The notes beneath the pieces are model-generated. The model was not told where the DNA came from. It made no database searches and saw only the letters and a list, made by a program, of their open reading frames with translations. A stretch of 64,000 nucleotides of DNA, taken from the NCBI RefSeq assembly GCF_001636845.1, contig NZ_LITT01000058.1, positions 62,001 through 126,000 on the forward strand. Reading direction: 5' to 3'. This document shows positions 54,953 through 63,248 of the stretch, in pieces. A program made the translations under genes and the position numbers. Position 1 is the first letter of the stretch. Each line of letters opens with the position of its first letter. The DNA comes from Clostridium ljungdahlii (GTDB lineage: Bacteria; Bacillota; Clostridia; Clostridiales; Clostridiaceae).

Positions 54953-56059
54953 ATGAAAAGGAAAATTATGGCAATATTGACTATGGGGATATTAACGGCA
55001 GGTATATTTAGTGGATGTGATGGTCTAAAAAAGGATACTATAATACCAGGAGATGTTATAAGTAAGGCTATGACTGCCTATGAAAAGCCTAAATCCTATT
55101 ATGGAGAGGCAAAGATGGAAAATTATGAAAATGGCAAGGCGGTTATGAATGGTACTATAAAGGAATGGACAGATAATTCAAATAATAAAATAAGAAGGCG
55201 TATAGAAGTTGACAACGAATCAGGTAAAGTGATATCTACAAGTGATGGAGGCAAAATGCTCATATATATGGAAAAAGAAAAAAAGGCAATGACTATGAAA
55301 GTAGATGGCGATTTGACTGAAAACAGTGTTGATTATAAATCTCAACTTATGAGGGAACTTAATGCAATATCAAAAACTCATACTTTAATTTATAAAGGTG
55401 AGGAAGCTGTAAATGGATTTAAAACTTATCACATATTTGCTAAACCAAAACAGGAAAAGAGTTTAATAGGAGAAGTTAACTTTTGGATAGATAAGGACAA
55501 TTGGTTCTTAGTAAAAAATACGTCGGAAAATGCTAATACTAAATCAAGTATGGAGTATACAAAGCTTGATTTTTCACCTAAGTTTGATAATAGCTTATTT
55601 ACCCAAAAGTTACCTTCTGATGTTAAGATAGAACAGATTGATGAAAAAGTTAATCAAAATAAAATAGATATGAAGCAAGCAAAAAAGATAGCAGGAAAAC
55701 CTATATTAACTTTAAATGAAAAGTCCGGATATAAATTGAAAAGTATTACCTACTTGGATGCGAAGGCAGTTAAGCACAAAGAGATAAATCAGACCTATGA
55801 AAAAAATGGAGCAGAAGCCTTAGTTCTTACAACTATCATTTTTAATGATAACAAAATACCTTCTAATAAAGATAATTTAAAACTTGATGGAGAAAAAGAT
55901 ATTACTATAAGAGGTAAAAAAGGAACTTCTATGGAGGATAACGTAAAAAGTATAGCATGGAGTGAAGATGGCTTTAATTATGATATGCTCGTGCAAGATC
56001 CTTCAATGAATATGGAACAGGCAAAGAAAATAGTAGAGAGCTTGGAGCATTCCAAGTAA
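54953..56059 (+). CDS. Lipoprotein with LolA-like and DUF4367-like regions
   Basis: This 368-residue exported lipoprotein has a signal peptide ending GIFSGC (Cys22). The middle (about 35-225) resembles the LolA/RseB-like fold seen in clostridial anti-sigma or germination-linked lipoproteins (YYGEAKMENYENGKAV, NFWIDKDNWFLVKN). The C-terminal part (about 245-368; IRGKKGTSMEDNVKSIAWSE, then VQDPSMNMEQAKKIVESL) resembles DUF4367. GGAGGGAG precedes the ATG. It follows the kinase by 26 bases, so it could be a signal-sensing accessory or a target. A strong terminator follows. Confidence 0.8.
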   Translation: MKRKIMAILTMGILTAGIFSGCDGLKKDTIIPGDVISKAMTAYEKPKSYYGEAKMENYENGKAVMNGTIKEWTDNSNNKIRRRIEVDNESGKVISTSDGGKMLIYMEKEKKAMTMKVDGDLTENSVDYKSQLMRELNAISKTHTLIYKGEEAVNGFKTYHIFAKPKQEKSLIGEVNFWIDKDNWFLVKNTSENANTKSSMEYTKLDFSPKFDNSLFTQKLPSDVKIEQIDEKVNQNKIDMKQAKKIAGKPILTLNEKSGYKLKSITYLDAKAVKHKEINQTYEKNGAEALVLTTIIFNDNKIPSNKDNLKLDGEKDITIRGKKGTSMEDNVKSIAWSEDGFNYDMLVQDPSMNMEQAKKIVESLEHSK

Positions 56060-56068
56060 AAAATAAAC

Positions 56069-56106
56069 AGAGACAAGGGATAAATTATACCCCTTGTCTC
56101 TATTTT
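56069..56106. terminator. Terminator after the lipoprotein gene
   Basis: AGAGACAAGGG (56069-56079) and CCCTTGTCTCT (56091-56101) form an 11-bp stem followed by ATTTT. It may also serve the convergent TauE-type gene. Confidence 0.88.
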
Positions 56107-56123
56107 GATGACTTGTAAAAAAT

Positions 56124-56887
56124 TTAAATTATAAGTAATGTGGCGGCTGTAATAGGAACTAAAAGCATTGCAACTTTTAATATTGGTATAGGTACTCTTT
56201 TTGTAAATTTAGCACCTATATAGGAACCTGTTATTGTACCTACAACTACTTCAATAAGAAGATGTATGTCTAAATATCCTAAGTGATAATATCCAGCTCC
56301 TCCAGCTAAAGCAATAGGTATAATTACCATCATAGTAGTTCCTACAGATTGACGTACTGACATACCTAGAATAAACATCAATCCGATTTGAATAAAACAA
56401 GCAGACCCTATGCCAAACAAACCTGAAATGGCACCTGTAACAAGTCCTATTCCACAGGCACGTATCCAAAAACTCATGCCATTAGGTAAAGAATTATTAT
56501 CCTGAGAAGAATGTCTTTTTTCTATAATAAACATACGAATCCATAAAATTAAGGCTGACAAATATAACATCCCTGAAGTCATCCATTTTAATTCACTAGC
56601 AGGTATAATTGCAGAGAAATTAGAGCTAGTCCAAGAACCAATAGCTCCGAAAATTCCTACGGCAAGTCCCACTTTTAGTACAGCGTCGCCTTCTCTATAG
56701 TGGCTAAAAGCTCCAGATATGGATGAAAAATCATTGCAGCTAAAGCAGTTCCAAGGGATACATGAATGGTAAAACCAAAAATTACAGTCAAAATGGATAT
56801 TATAAATCCAGAACCACCTGCCCCTACAAATCCAAGTGCAATTCCAACTATGAACATTACAAGTATTATCTGTACTGCCAACGTCAT
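56124..56887 (-). pseudogene. TauE/SafE-type sulfite/anion exporter, frameshifted
   Basis: This is a polytopic permease of about 255 residues in two frames. The N-terminal frame gives IALGFVGAGGSGFIISILTV and SLGTALAAMIF; the second frame continues SSISGAFSHYREGDAVLKVG, then IGLVTGAISGLFGIGSACFI and SVGTTMMVIIPIALAGGAGY. Both GxxSGxxG-type halves of the family are otherwise intact. The break is at a run of five A (56726-56730, T on the coding strand); one more base restores a full protein. It may be a real mutation, a phase-variable tract or a sequencing error. Start candidates are the ATG at 56887 or the TTG at 56881. Confidence 0.8.
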
Positions 56888-57059
56888 TCCTTCTTTCAAA
56901 GTAAATATTCAAAAAACTTAACATAATGTTTGCATTATACCATATTTTAGACGTAATATTAAAGTATGTAATATAACTAAACGATTATTAAAAAGATGAT
57001 AATTATATTAAGTATAAATTGCTAATAGCTTTAGACCTGGAAATGGAAGGTGTTAATAT

Positions 57060-59648
57060 ATGATTGAGTGGTACAAACGTTCCTGGAGTGAAATAGTAAA
57101 GGAATTAAATAGTAATACATACTATGGACTTGATGAAGATCAAATTGTCCCGCTTAGGGAAAAATATGGGAAAAATCACATTGCTATGCCGGATAGTAAA
57201 AGTTTGTTTCATCTTATTATGGTGCAGTTTAAGGAGATATGGGTTATATCTTTAATTTTATGTGCTGCCATATTTTCCTACTTAGGTATGTTTATACAGA
57301 CATCTTTGTCTCTACTTATAATATTTTTAAATATTTTTGCTGTAGCACTAGAACAATATAAGGAAGAGAGAAATTTTAAAGAACTGAGAAAATTAAATTT
57401 TGGAATAGCCAGGGTAATAAGAGATGGAAGAACTATGAGGATACCTTTTGAAGAATTGGTAGTAGGAGATATAGTTATAGTTGAACAAGGTCAATTAGTA
57501 CCAGCTGATATGAGAATTATAGAGAGCAATGATTTAAAAATAGATGAATGCTCCGTTACAGGAGAAAGCTTTATATCGGAAAAATATGAATCCAAAATAG
57601 ATGATAATGAACTGACACTTTCAGATATGAAAAATGTACTATTTAAATCATCTTCCGTTGTTTCAGGAGATGGTACAGGAATAGTTATAGCTGTGGGAAT
57701 GGATACTCAAGTAGCTAACATGGTGAAACTTTTACTGAAAGAAGAAGCGGATAGGAAATCTTTTGGTTTTAGGCTCAATAAGATTTTTAATATATTTAGT
57801 GAAATTTTAATTTTTGGTCTTCTAATTGCTGGAGGAGTATCCAATTACATATTTCATCATGAAATCTATTATACCTTAAAGAGAGTAGCAAATGTATATT
57901 TACTTTCCTTGCCTCAGACATTGTCAGTAATAATTTTACTTATGGGAATTATTTTATTTAAAAATCTAGAAAAAAAGAATATAAATTTTAAGGATTTGTC
58001 TAGTGTAGAAAAACTTTCAGAGATATCCACTGTCTGTACAGATAAAGTTGGGGCTTTTTCTAAAAATAAAATGGATATTGTAAAAGCTTATGGAAGTACT
58101 GGATTCATTGATATTAGTGAGGAAGCTTTAGAGGATGGCATACATGAAAGCTTGTATAGAATGATGCATATAGGGCTTCTATGCAATGATGTTAAATCTA
58201 TAAATGGTAATATAGAAAATTCTAGAGAACATTTAGTAGAACAGGCTCTTATAAAATTTTGTCAACAAAATGGAATGGATAAAAAAGATTTAGACAAAAG
58301 ACATAAGAGAGTATTTCAAATTTTATTCGATAGTGAAAGACGTATAATGACAACTGTAAATAGAATGGATGACAAATACAGAGCTCATGTAAAGGGAGCA
58401 GCGGATTCTATCATAGATAGATGTACTCATATGATGAAAAATGGTGTAGAAGTTGATATAACAGAAGAAGATATAAAGGCTATAAAAGATGCGGATATTA
58501 GTATGGCTAATGATTGCCTTTATGTGGTAGCATTTGCCTATAGAAATTTCAACTATGAACCGAGTCCTAAAGAAAATATTGAGAGTAACTTAGTTTTTGT
58601 AGGGTTAATTGGTTTTGATAATATGCTCAAAGAAAATGCAGTAAATTCTATAAAGAAGGCTCTTTCACTTTCCATTAAGCCTATTATAATTACAGAAGAT
58701 AATAAACTTACAGCTTTATCTGTAGGAAAAAAGCTAAATTTTGTATCAAGGCTTTCACAAATAATTTCTGGTGTGGAGATAGATAACATGACAGAAGAAG
58801 AATTTGAACGTATAGGAGGAAAGGTTAGTATTTTTTCTATGATAAATTCTAAGCATAAAGTAAAGATAGTTAAGACTTTAAAAAGTTATGGATATATAAC
58901 TGCTATAACTGGGTGGAAGCTAACGGATTTGCCTGCACTTAAGATGTCTAATGTTGGAATAACTAATACTAAGAGCAACATAGTAAAAAAATTATGTGAT
59001 ATATTTACAGAAAACATGGATTTCATGAGTATTATAGATACCATAGAAGATTCAAGAAAAATTATGCATATGATAAAAAAAATGATTGTGTATATCATAA
59101 GTTGTAGTACCGGCTTTTTTGTGTTTTTAATGATAAGTTTGTTATTCGACCTTAATATTTCGAATAATATGATTGTGGAGTCACTCTGGTTCAACAGTGC
59201 ACTTGTATTTTTATCATCCCTAGCTCTTATGTGTCAGTATAAGGAAGAAGAAGGAGACTATGATACGTATACTATTGATAAAGATATAATTAAAGAAAAC
59301 ATGAGTTTTATTGTTTTTGGAGGATTTTTAATGGGAGTTTTAGCATTTGGAGTTTTTTACTTTGCTAGTATACAAAAAAATAAATTTCCGTTATTTACTT
59401 CTATTTCATTACTAAATACTTGTGCTGTGTTATTTATATACAGTTTTTCAAATGAAAAATTCTTTAATAACATATATTCAAATGCAATTGTAATTATAAA
59501 TGTTATTGTTCAGTTGATTGGTATATTAGTTTTAGGAAACTTTCAAATTTTATTTGACATAAATTACTGGAAAATCTTTTTAATTGGCACTGTCATTTGG
59601 TTTATATTTTGTATGGTCTATAAATTTAGTAAAAATGAGTATGTTTAA
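57060..59648 (+). CDS. P-type ATPase homologue with degenerate catalytic motifs
   Basis: This 862-residue protein has the full layout of a calcium-type cation P-ATPase: cytoplasmic N-terminus (WSEIVKELNSNTYYGL), an actuator loop with TGES (167-170), M4, a phosphorylation and nucleotide-binding domain with KGA (445-447), and about ten helices. Key sites are altered: the DKTGTLT loop reads DKVGAFS (Asp328 kept), the M4 PEGL ion motif reads PQTL, the TGDN motif reads TEDN (545-548), and the hinge GDGxND reads GWKLTD (618-623), losing the first magnesium Asp. It is thus unlikely to pump in the standard way and may be a pseudoenzyme or sensor. The frame is intact over its whole length. It lies just upstream of comEC. 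Confidence 0.85.
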   Translation: MIEWYKRSWSEIVKELNSNTYYGLDEDQIVPLREKYGKNHIAMPDSKSLFHLIMVQFKEIWVISLILCAAIFSYLGMFIQTSLSLLIIFLNIFAVALEQYKEERNFKELRKLNFGIARVIRDGRTMRIPFEELVVGDIVIVEQGQLVPADMRIIESNDLKIDECSVTGESFISEKYESKIDDNELTLSDMKNVLFKSSSVVSGDGTGIVIAVGMDTQVANMVKLLLKEEADRKSFGFRLNKIFNIFSEILIFGLLIAGGVSNYIFHHEIYYTLKRVANVYLLSLPQTLSVIILLMGIILFKNLEKKNINFKDLSSVEKLSEISTVCTDKVGAFSKNKMDIVKAYGSTGFIDISEEALEDGIHESLYRMMHIGLLCNDVKSINGNIENSREHLVEQALIKFCQQNGMDKKDLDKRHKRVFQILFDSERRIMTTVNRMDDKYRAHVKGAADSIIDRCTHMMKNGVEVDITEEDIKAIKDADISMANDCLYVVAFAYRNFNYEPSPKENIESNLVFVGLIGFDNMLKENAVNSIKKALSLSIKPIIITEDNKLTALSVGKKLNFVSRLSQIISGVEIDNMTEEEFERIGGKVSIFSMINSKHKVKIVKTLKSYGYITAITGWKLTDLPALKMSNVGITNTKSNIVKKLCDIFTENMDFMSIIDTIEDSRKIMHMIKKMIVYIISCSTGFFVFLMISLLFDLNISNNMIVESLWFNSALVFLSSLALMCQYKEEEGDYDTYTIDKDIIKENMSFIVFGGFLMGVLAFGVFYFASIQKNKFPLFTSISLLNTCAVLFIYSFSNEKFFNNIYSNAIVIINVIVQLIGILVLGNFQILFDINYWKIFLIGTVIWFIFCMVYKFSKNEYV

Positions 59649-59692
59649 CCTGTTATTTTTTGGATAATATAAAGTAACAGGAGGTGGATTTT

Positions 59693-59743
59693 TTGACTTT
59701 ATTATATTATGATTATTACTACAATAGGTTAAGGAAGATATGA
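59693..59743 (+). CDS. 16-residue Tyr-rich mini-ORF coupled to comEC
   Basis: A strong AGGAGGTGG (59679-59687) precedes a TTG start by 5 bases. The frame encodes MTLLYYDYYYNRLRKI and stops at TGA 59741-59743, which overlaps the comEC ATG (ATGA). Five of sixteen residues are Tyr, in a block. The arrangement is that of a leader peptide whose translation feeds into comEC by re-initiation. No family is known to me. The support is the ribosome site, spacing and overlap only. Confidence 0.5.
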   Translation: MTLLYYDYYYNRLRKI

Positions 59744-61518
59744 AAAGACCATTGGTGTTTTACTCTATCTCCTTGGCGTTAGGGTCTTTGTCTGCTTTAG
59801 TATTTTTAGATAATGTTTTTATAGCTGCAGCAATAGCAGCTTCTTTTTTTATAATAATGTTTTATACTTTGAAGATTAAATTCTGTATTTTAAGTGCTAT
59901 TTTTTTTATTTTTGGAGTGGTAAGTTTCAATATGTATTTTAATATACGGCCCCAAGATCCTTCTCAAATTAGGGTAGTGGAAAAGAAAAGCTACTATTTT
60001 ATAGGAGATTATAGAGGAAGAAAAATCATACTAAAAAATAAATTGGATAAGCTAAAGGAAGGAGAGAATATAAAGGTATATGGTGATTTTAAGAGAGAAT
60101 TAAATGCACAAAAAGGTATAATAGGCACTTACTATATAAAAAAATATGAGACTGGAAAAAAAGATTTTATATATTCCATATATGAATTTAAAAGAAATAT
60201 ATATGAAAAGTTTAAAGAAGTGATAGGTGAAGAAAGATCAGCTCTTGTTATGGCATTATGCTATGGTGAAACTTCATACATTAGTCAAGATGAAATGCAG
60301 AAGTTTCAAAAACTTGGAGTAATTCATGCAGTAAGTGTGTCAGGTTTTCATATGGCTATAATATACCAGGTATTGGAGAGTATAGTAGGACTTAAAATAG
60401 CTGTGATTGTATCAGCACTTTATGTATTTTTTACGGGCATGGCAGCTGCAACTATGAGATCATTTATAATGATATTCTTATTTAAATTATCAAAAATATT
60501 TTTTAAAGAATATGATAGCATATCCTCTCTCAGCTTGTCAGCTCTGATTTTAATAACTGTAAAACCATATTATATAGTGGATTTAGGATTTGACCTTTCT
60601 TTTTTAGCAACTCTTGGAATACTTCTGTACAATGGGAAAATTTATAGAAAACTTTTTATGCTTCCACAAAAATTGGCCTCCAGTATGAGTCTAACTTTTA
60701 GTTCTCAAATATTTACTCTACCCTATATTGCATTTACAATTCAAAATTTCAGCTGGGGATTTATGCTTGGCAATTTATTTTTGCTTCCCCTTTTTTCAAT
60801 TATAGTTGTTTTAGGAAATGCTGCACTTTGTGTATGCTTTGTAGAACCTTTATTTAAATTATTGTGTAAAGCTATGGAAGTTATTTTTACTGCCATAGAT
60901 GGTGCCAATATGGTTGTTTTGAAACTATGTCCTGAAGTTATATATTTAAAGTATATAGACGGACTTGCCTTTATTGCAGTATTTGTAAGCTTCCTAATGT
61001 ATAAAAAAGGATATAGAAAATTAAAATATGTTCCAATAGTATGTTTTATTTTAGTATTTTTAGGAGTTTATACACCATTTATGAATATAACTTTTATAAA
61101 TAATGACAATGGAAAGGCTGCAATTATAAAACAGGGAATAAGTAAAGTTATGATATGCAGCTATGATGACTTTCATTCCAGTTGGATAACAAATATAAAA
61201 GATGATCAGTATATAGGAAAAGTAATAACCAATCCTGTAAAAAACTTTACCTATATAATAAATAGTAATTCCTATTTAAAGATAGATAATGATATGAATT
61301 CCAAACTTCATGTAAAGAATAAAGAGTTCCAAATTCTATTTGATGATGGAAATAAAAATGATACTGAAGTTTTTAATAGAAACAATTGCATATTTATTTC
61401 TAGAATTAAATCTAAAAATAAAAATGCAACTAAAAAGTATGAAAATCCACTAGAAGGCAGTACTTCTTATGTTATAATATTTAATATGATTTTTAAAATA
61501 CCTACAATATGCGATTAA
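59740..61518 (+). CDS. comEC: ComEC/Rec2 DNA uptake channel, lacking the hydrolase domain motifs
   Basis: This 592-residue membrane channel takes up single-stranded DNA during competence. There are N-terminal helices, an OB-like outer loop (about 75-145), then the Competence domain (about 165-450) with MALCYGETSYIS and GVIHAVSVSGFHMAII. Typical ComEC proteins end in a metallo-beta-lactamase-like nuclease domain of about 250 residues; here only about 145 residues follow the last helix, and after ITFINNDNGKAAIIKQG no HxHxDH metal motif appears. The start overlaps the stop of a mini-ORF. Uptake function is therefore uncertain. Confidence 0.88.
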   Translation: MKRPLVFYSISLALGSLSALVFLDNVFIAAAIAASFFIIMFYTLKIKFCILSAIFFIFGVVSFNMYFNIRPQDPSQIRVVEKKSYYFIGDYRGRKIILKNKLDKLKEGENIKVYGDFKRELNAQKGIIGTYYIKKYETGKKDFIYSIYEFKRNIYEKFKEVIGEERSALVMALCYGETSYISQDEMQKFQKLGVIHAVSVSGFHMAIIYQVLESIVGLKIAVIVSALYVFFTGMAAATMRSFIMIFLFKLSKIFFKEYDSISSLSLSALILITVKPYYIVDLGFDLSFLATLGILLYNGKIYRKLFMLPQKLASSMSLTFSSQIFTLPYIAFTIQNFSWGFMLGNLFLLPLFSIIVVLGNAALCVCFVEPLFKLLCKAMEVIFTAIDGANMVVLKLCPEVIYLKYIDGLAFIAVFVSFLMYKKGYRKLKYVPIVCFILVFLGVYTPFMNITFINNDNGKAAIIKQGISKVMICSYDDFHSSWITNIKDDQYIGKVITNPVKNFTYIINSNSYLKIDNDMNSKLHVKNKEFQILFDDGNKNDTEVFNRNNCIFISRIKSKNKNATKKYENPLEGSTSYVIIFNMIFKIPTICD

Positions 61519-61535
61519 AATGGAAGTGAGTAAAA

Positions 61536-62561
61536 TTGATAGACATATTTACCTTTGAAAAAAATTTAGAAAAGGGAGATTTGAGGAATTGTTACTTGTT
61601 TTGTGGTATAGATGAACTACTTATAAAAGAAAATATAAAAGCTTTAATTAAAAAAGTTATAAATCCTAATTTTATGGATTTAAATTATATGAAATTTGAT
61701 GGAAGTTCACTTGAAAGTTTTGATCCTGTAATAAATGCCTGTGAGACACTGCCTTTTATGAGTGAAAAAAAAGTTGTACTTGTATATAGAGCTTCTTTTT
61801 TTGGTGAAGATAAAAATAAATTGTCCACTGAATTTAAGAGCATACACAGTTACTTGAAAAACCTACCTAAGCACTGCATTTTAATATTTTACTATGTATT
61901 TAAAAGTAAAAGAGATAAACCAGGAAGAAAAATATATAGCGTTGACAAGGACATTTGTGTTGTAAAAGCTGACAAGGTAAAGGGAAAACAGCTGGAAAAT
62001 AAAGTTCAAGAATTTTTCTATGAGCGTGGAAAAGATATAAAAAAATTGGATTTAAGGATATTCTGCAGCCTTATGAACGAAAATAATTTGAGTATAATAG
62101 AAAATGAAGTAGAAAAATTGTGCTGTTATACTTATGGAAGAAATATAGAGAGAGAAGACATGAAAAAGATGTTTTTAAGAAGCGGTGATGAGGATATATT
62201 TGATTTGGTAAATGCAATATCTGATAAAAAGATAAAAGATGCACTTTACATGTTAAATGAACTCATGTATAAAGGGTATAAAATAAGCTATATTTTATCT
62301 ATGGTAGAGAGACAGTTCAACCTTCTTTTTAAAATAAAAATGTGCCTGGAAGAGAGAATAACCAAAGAAGAAATCATGAAAGAATTAAACATAAAATCAG
62401 AATATGGTTACAGCATTATGGTAAAACAGAGTAAAAAGTTTACAATAAATCAACTAAAAAAAGCGGTGGTATTGTGTTTGAATACAGAAAAGAGAATAAA
62501 GAGCTTATCTATAGATGAAAAAACTGAAATGGAACTTTTGATAATAAATACAACTGCATAA
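61536..62561 (+). CDS. holA: DNA polymerase III delta subunit
   Basis: This 341-residue clamp-loader subunit opens the sliding clamp. The N-terminal part reads NCYLFCGIDELLIKENIKAL (a P-loop-free AAA-like fold), followed by NYMKFDGSSLESFDPVINACETLPFMSEKKVVLV, which is the family pattern. The C-terminal helical collar contains FDLVNAISDKKIKDALYMLNEL and QFNLLFKIK. The start is TTG with GGAAGTGAG upstream. The comEC-holA-rpsT order is conserved in Firmicutes. The rpsT gene converges through a terminator. Confidence 0.92.
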   Translation: MIDIFTFEKNLEKGDLRNCYLFCGIDELLIKENIKALIKKVINPNFMDLNYMKFDGSSLESFDPVINACETLPFMSEKKVVLVYRASFFGEDKNKLSTEFKSIHSYLKNLPKHCILIFYYVFKSKRDKPGRKIYSVDKDICVVKADKVKGKQLENKVQEFFYERGKDIKKLDLRIFCSLMNENNLSIIENEVEKLCCYTYGRNIEREDMKKMFLRSGDEDIFDLVNAISDKKIKDALYMLNELMYKGYKISYILSMVERQFNLLFKIKMCLEERITKEEIMKELNIKSEYGYSIMVKQSKKFTINQLKKAVVLCLNTEKRIKSLSIDEKTEMELLIINTTA

Positions 62562-62562
62562 T

Positions 62563-62596
62563 AAATAACCGGTTAAAACCGGTTTATTTATTATGC
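62563..62596. terminator. Bidirectional terminator between holA and rpsT
   Basis: AATAAATAACCGGTT and AACCGGTTTATTTATT pair across a short AAA centre. The T-rich and A-rich ends let it work on both strands; it overlaps the last codons of rpsT. Confidence 0.85.
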
Positions 62597-62857
62597 AGTT
62601 AATTTATTTAACTTAAAAGCCAATTTAGATTTATTTCTTGATGCTTTATTTTTGTGGATTATACCTTTTGATTCAGCCATATCCAAAGCTTTTACAGCTG
62701 CTGTAAAATTAACTTTAGCTTCTTCTACGTTTTTAGTTTCAACAGAAGCTAAGAATTTTTTTATAGTAGTCTTTAATGAAGACTTTATAATTTTATTTCT
62801 AAGTGTTTTTGTTTCAATAACTTTTATTCTTTTTTTTGCTGATTTTATATTTGCCAT
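62591..62857 (-). CDS. rpsT: Small ribosomal subunit protein bS20
   Basis: This 88-residue 30S protein is Lys/Ala-rich and helical, of normal length, starting [21 protein letters not shown] and ending with the [17 protein letters not shown] block. On its strand AGGGGGTGAAAG precedes the ATG. It is transcribed alone from a promoter at about 62938-62966. The untranslated leader of about 70 bases (62858-62930) has a GTTTCCCCAACGCTGTT stretch that could pair with the purine-rich ribosome site, hinting at autoregulation. Confidence 0.97.
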   Translation of the reverse strand: MANIKSAKKRIKVIETKTLRNKIIKSSLKTTIKKFLASVETKNVEEAKVNFTAAVKALDMAESKGIIHKNKASRNKSKLAFKLNKLTA

Positions 62858-62937
62858 GCTTTCACCCCCTTATAGTTTTATAGACCTCAACAGCGTTGGG
62901 GAAACTTGCTAATGGGTCATTCTATTTAACAAATGAT

Positions 62938-62966
62938 ATTATAGCATTAAATTTCAACTACTTCAA
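62938..62966 (-). promoter_or_regulatory. Promoter of rpsT
   Basis: On the minus strand TTGAAG (complement of 62961-62966), a 17-base spacer and TATAAT (complement of 62938-62943). It faces away from gpr. Confidence 0.8.
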
Positions 62967-63094
62967 GTAAAAAATCTTCATTGTTTGTGCATTGTAAGCT
63001 GTCAATTGTCAATTTAAGTTATGTGTTGGTATATTGAGTATGAAAACAGCTAATAATAAACTTATCAATTATTTTGAAATCCTATAGAAGAAGA

Positions 63095-63215
63095 ACTTAT
63101 CCAAGGGCGTACTAGCTGTTATACACAGCATAAGAACTCTAAATCGCTGAAGTTCAAGAGTCCTAATATCTTTCACCTAAAGTGGATGGAGTATTACGGA
63201 TAGCAGCCAGCGGAT
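63095..63215 (+). other. Structured intergenic region upstream of gpr
   Basis: It holds a GCTGT TATAC ACAGC hairpin (63116-63130), an AGAACTCT/AGAGTCCT hairpin, and a direct repeat CGGATAG 14 bases apart (63197, 63211). TTATCCAAGGGCGTA-like sequence at its start and GGATAG near its end weakly recall the repeats at 10271 and 40304. No gene lies in 62967-63248. Confidence 0.35.
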
Positions 63216-63248
63216 AGAAAAATAAAAGTTGAATTAGGAGCGGATAAT

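Noticed and set aside
15000-57000. Whole accessory middle as one genomic island or prophage
   Set aside because: No integrase, attachment-site repeats, phage genes or abrupt change in base or codon use is visible; only small repeats and one transposase relic. The region looks like several separate accessory loci.
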